Positions 62,155-64,000 of a stretch of 64,000 nt of DNA are shown in pieces. Location of the stretch: the NCBI GenBank assembly GCA_020025205.1, contig JAHHSO010000003.1, positions 1 to 64,000 of the forward strand, written 5' to 3'. This DNA comes from Christensenellaceae bacterium. Its GTDB lineage: Bacteria > Bacillota > Clostridia > Christensenellales > Aristaeellaceae. Numbering within the stretch: position 1 is the first letter of the stretch; each line of letters opens with the position of its first letter. Both the position numbers and the translations under genes were made by a program. Below the pieces are notes generated by a model, which searched no databases, was not told the DNA's origin, and worked only from the letters and a program-made list of their open reading frames with translations.

Positions 62155-62213
62155 GATCGATCCCCCTGCGATTTGTATGGATATTTTTTGCAAATCGTTT
62201 TTCACATGACAAT

Positions 62214-62233
62214 GGCACCCGTGCATGGGTGCC
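62214..62233 (-). promoter_or_regulatory. Leader hairpin of the unrecognised gene
   Basis: GGCACCC (62214-62220) and GGGTGCC (62227-62233) form a 7-bp perfect GC-rich stem. A second dyad, GATTTG/CAAATC (about 62171-62197), ends just before the AGGGGGA ribosome site, so leader folding could influence translation. Confidence 0.55.
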
Positions 62234-62314
62234 ACATTTATCTTCTGGAATCTGTCCGCTCAAACCGGTTTTATCCTCGGCTTTTACAAGTCAATCTGTA
62301 TGTAACAACTATAT

Positions 62315-62342
62315 TTTATAGCCTGTCTCCGCCTTTTGTCAA
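62315..62342 (-). promoter_or_regulatory. Sigma-A promoter of the unrecognised gene
   Basis: Perfect TTGACA (62342-62337) and TATAAA (62320-62315) on the minus strand with a 16-base spacer. Confidence 0.85.
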
Positions 62343-62514
62343 GTGACAGTTTTTCAAATGCGACAGAATTTTGAACAATTTGCGGGAAATGCGACGATTC
62401 TTTTTCTCTTTTTCCCGGTGAATTTTCATCATTCGTATTTGTTATCTTTTCCCGTCGAAATTTTCCGTTCAAAATCATATACATATGTTTTCCCATTGCA
62501 ATGTAAGAATTTAT

Positions 62515-62542
62515 AAAGAAAAAGAACCGCCGCGGCGATCCT
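62515..62542 (-). terminator. Terminator of rpoD
   Basis: Minus-strand hairpin AAGGATCGCC with GGCGGTTCTT (two wobble pairs, innermost bases open) followed by TTTCTTT, 14 bases after the rpoD stop. Confidence 0.8.
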
Positions 62543-62555
62543 TCTTCTTTCTTTA

Positions 62556-63653
62556 TTACTCAAGATAATCTTTGAGCTTCTTGCTGCGGCTTGGGTGGCG
62601 AAGCTTGCGAAGCGCCTTTGCTTCAATCTGGCGAATGCGCTCACGAGTGACGTTAAACTCCTGTCCAACCTCTTCCAGCGTGCGCTGACGGCCATCTTCC
62701 AATCCAAAGCGCAGGGACAAGACCTTCTTCTCTCGCGGCGTCAGCGTATCCAGCACACTCATGAGCTGCTCTTTCATCAGCGTAAAGGAGGCAGCTTCTG
62801 CGGGCGGCGGCGCATCGTCATCCTGAATAAAATCACCCAGGTGAGAGTCTTCTTCCTCGCCGATTGGTGTTTCCAGCGAGACAGGCTCCTGTGCAATTTT
62901 GATAATTTCACGAACTTTCTCAACGCTTATGCCCATCGCTTCGGCCACTTCTTCCGGCTGCGGCTCGCGTCCCTTTTCCTGAAGAAGCTGACGGCTGACA
63001 CGAATCAACTTATTGATCGTCTCAACCATATGAACCGGAATGCGAATGGTGCGCGCCTGATCGGCAATCGCACGGGTAATCGCCTGACGAATCCACCAGG
63101 TTGCATAAGTTGAGAATTTAAACCCTTTGGTATAGTCAAACTTTTCAACGGCCTTGATGAGACCCAAATTGCCTTCCTGAATCAGATCAAGGAAGAGCAT
63201 GCCGCGCCCCACATAGCGTTTAGCAATGGAAACCACCAGACGAAGGTTCGCTTCGGCCAGCTTCTTCTTGGCAATTTCTGCTTCCGGACCGCCTTCCAGC
63301 ATCTTCTTGGCAATTTCAATTTCTTCATTAGCACTCAAAAGCGGAACCTTACCGATTTCCTTGAGATACATACGCACCGGATCATCGATGCTGATACCCT
63401 CGGGCACAGAGATTTCCATGCTTTGCGCATTGGTATCGGAATTGTCAATCAGATTATCTTCGTCAGACGCATTCACCACATTGATGCCTTCCGACTCCAG
63501 CGTCTCGAACACCGCATCAATGGCGTCTACATCAATATCCAGCTCACTCAGCTTGTTCATGACCTGCTGATAAGTCAGCGTCTTCTTTTCATTGCGCGCA
63601 AGGGTCAAGATCTCCTTCACCTTTTGCTGCGCCTGCTCACGCGAAAGTGCCAT
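62556..63653 (-). CDS. rpoD: Primary RNA polymerase sigma factor (sigma-A)
   Basis: A 365-residue housekeeping sigma factor, the length usual in Firmicutes. Region 1.1 is short (about 1-85), region 1.2 begins DDPVRMYLKEIG, and region 2 contains DLIQEGNLGLIKAVEKFDY and YATWWIRQAITRAIADQ for -10 recognition. Region 3 follows, and region 4 (TPREKKVLSLRFGLEDG...TLEEVGQEFNVTRERIRQIE) recognises the -35. Its presence matches the TTGACA/TATAAT promoters seen across the window. The ATG lies 6 bases after the dnaG stop: the classical dnaG-rpoD macromolecular synthesis order. Confidence 0.98.
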   Translation of the reverse strand: MALSREQAQQKVKEILTLARNEKKTLTYQQVMNKLSELDIDVDAIDAVFETLESEGINVVNASDEDNLIDNSDTNAQSMEISVPEGISIDDPVRMYLKEIGKVPLLSANEEIEIAKKMLEGGPEAEIAKKKLAEANLRLVVSIAKRYVGRGMLFLDLIQEGNLGLIKAVEKFDYTKGFKFSTYATWWIRQAITRAIADQARTIRIPVHMVETINKLIRVSRQLLQEKGREPQPEEVAEAMGISVEKVREIIKIAQEPVSLETPIGEEEDSHLGDFIQDDDAPPPAEAASFTLMKEQLMSVLDTLTPREKKVLSLRFGLEDGRQRTLEEVGQEFNVTRERIRQIEAKALRKLRHPSRSKKLKDYLE

Positions 63654-63659
63654 GCGAAG

Positions 63660-64000
63660 TCATTCCTTTCTTCCGGCCGTCTGTCTTTCCTTCGTCAGTT
63701 CCTGTATCTTTAAAAGCATGCTGCGCTTATCCTCGCCTTTAAGCTGCGCCGCCTGTTCCGTCAGCGTCGCAATCTGTCTTTCAATGCGCTTTCTGTTCAG
63801 GACCCGCAGGCAATCGCTCACCATGCGCAGTTCCTGTTCTTCATCCGCACCGCTTTCCCTTTGCAGCATATTAGCCACGCGGCTTCGCGTGTCTTCGTCC
63901 CCGATCGATTCGAGGATTGCCCCCGGTGTCATGCCGTCCAGCAGCTTCTGCGCCAGACTGCGCCTTTCCGGGGATATGAAATCGTCTGCAGAGACGGTTT
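63660..64000 (-). CDS. dnaG: DNA primase DnaG, C-terminal part (cut by window edge)
   Basis: About 113 residues of the C-terminal helicase-binding domain of primase; the frame stays open to the right edge, so the zinc-binding and TOPRIM domains lie outside the window. The visible part (ISPERRSLAQKLLDGMTPG...LNRKRIERQIATLTEQAAQL...KIQELTKERQ) is a helical segment typical of the DnaB-interacting DnaG tail. The identification rests on this similarity and on its position immediately upstream of rpoD. ATG at 63932 is internal, not the start. Confidence 0.88.
   Translation of the reverse strand, partial: TVSADDFISPERRSLAQKLLDGMTPGAILESIGDEDTRSRVANMLQRESGADEEQELRMVSDCLRVLNRKRIERQIATLTEQAAQLKGEDKRSMLLKIQELTKERQTAGRKE

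Larger units (their letters stand above)
62155..62555. other. 401-base region between rpoD and the unrecognised gene
   Basis: Holds the rpoD terminator (62515-62542), a consensus promoter (62315-62342) and the leader of the 341-residue protein gene with two inverted repeats. No coding sequence is supported; the minus frame 62284-62496 lacks a ribosome site. Confidence 0.75.

Overview
The window comes from a low-to-mid GC, strictly anaerobic, spore-forming member of the Firmicutes (Bacillota), most likely class Clostridia. Evidence: a class III (glycyl-radical) ribonucleotide reductase with its activase, pyruvate phosphate dikinase, three sporulation genes (spoVM, spoIIP and a pdaB-type deacetylase), Firmicutes gene orders (yicC-remA-gmk-rpoZ-coaBC, yerC-pcrA-ligA, asp23-fakA-recG beside rpmB/spoVM, dnaG-rpoD), consensus sigma-A promoters and strong AGGAGG ribosome sites. 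Species cannot be assigned from the sequence alone.

Region 1 (1 to about 10,460) is one end of an integrative conjugative element (ICE), all on the minus strand. In transcription order: parA, parB, a DUF6017-type replication/HTH protein, a possible 13-residue peptide, a class B sortase, a 1707-residue thioester/Cna-B adhesin, a PcfB-like protein and a VirD4-type coupling protein that runs off the left edge. Partition and replication genes maintain the element, the coupling protein feeds DNA to the transfer channel, and the sortase/adhesin pair likely builds a surface attachment fibre. Three hairpins in a row separate it from the chromosome.

Region 2 (10.46-25.7 kb) is core chromosome: ppdK, recG, fakA, asp23, rpmB, spoVM with a small membrane protein, a DegV (FakB-like) protein, class II aldolase, a THUMP RNA methyltransferase, a secreted multi-SH3 protein, a lipid kinase, trmB and a GNAT acetyltransferase. 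fakA and degV suggest a fatty-acid kinase pathway. Region 3 (25.7-33.3 kb) holds a four-gene Bmp-type (nucleoside-class) ABC uptake operon behind a clear promoter and an mntP manganese exporter, set in gene-poor DNA with large hairpins and a decayed IS256-family fragment.

Region 4 (33.3-48.3 kb) is informational housekeeping on the minus strand: coaBC, rpoZ, gmk, remA, yicC, ligA, pcrA, yerC, a two-OB-fold SSB whose acidic tail lies one base out of frame, a pdaB-type deacetylase and a gyrase-like type IIA topoisomerase pair. Region 5 (48.4-59.3 kb) is mostly plus strand: DUF1614 protein, spoIIP, DUF512 radical SAM protein, der, plsY, then (minus) a triple-LysM protein with a poly-Asp tail and a purine-type phosphoribosyltransferase, then nrdD-nrdG-dUTPase-like and a free-methionine sulfoxide reductase. 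Region 6 (59.3-64 kb, minus) has a Cof-type HAD phosphatase, a RluD-type pseudouridine synthase, an unrecognised 341-residue protein, rpoD and the 3' end of dnaG.

No tRNA, rRNA or CRISPR array was seen. The observations most worth following are the out-of-frame SSB tail, the unannotated-size spoVM locus, the ICE adhesin with an atypical IQTG sorting signal, and several long palindromes in intergenic DNA.
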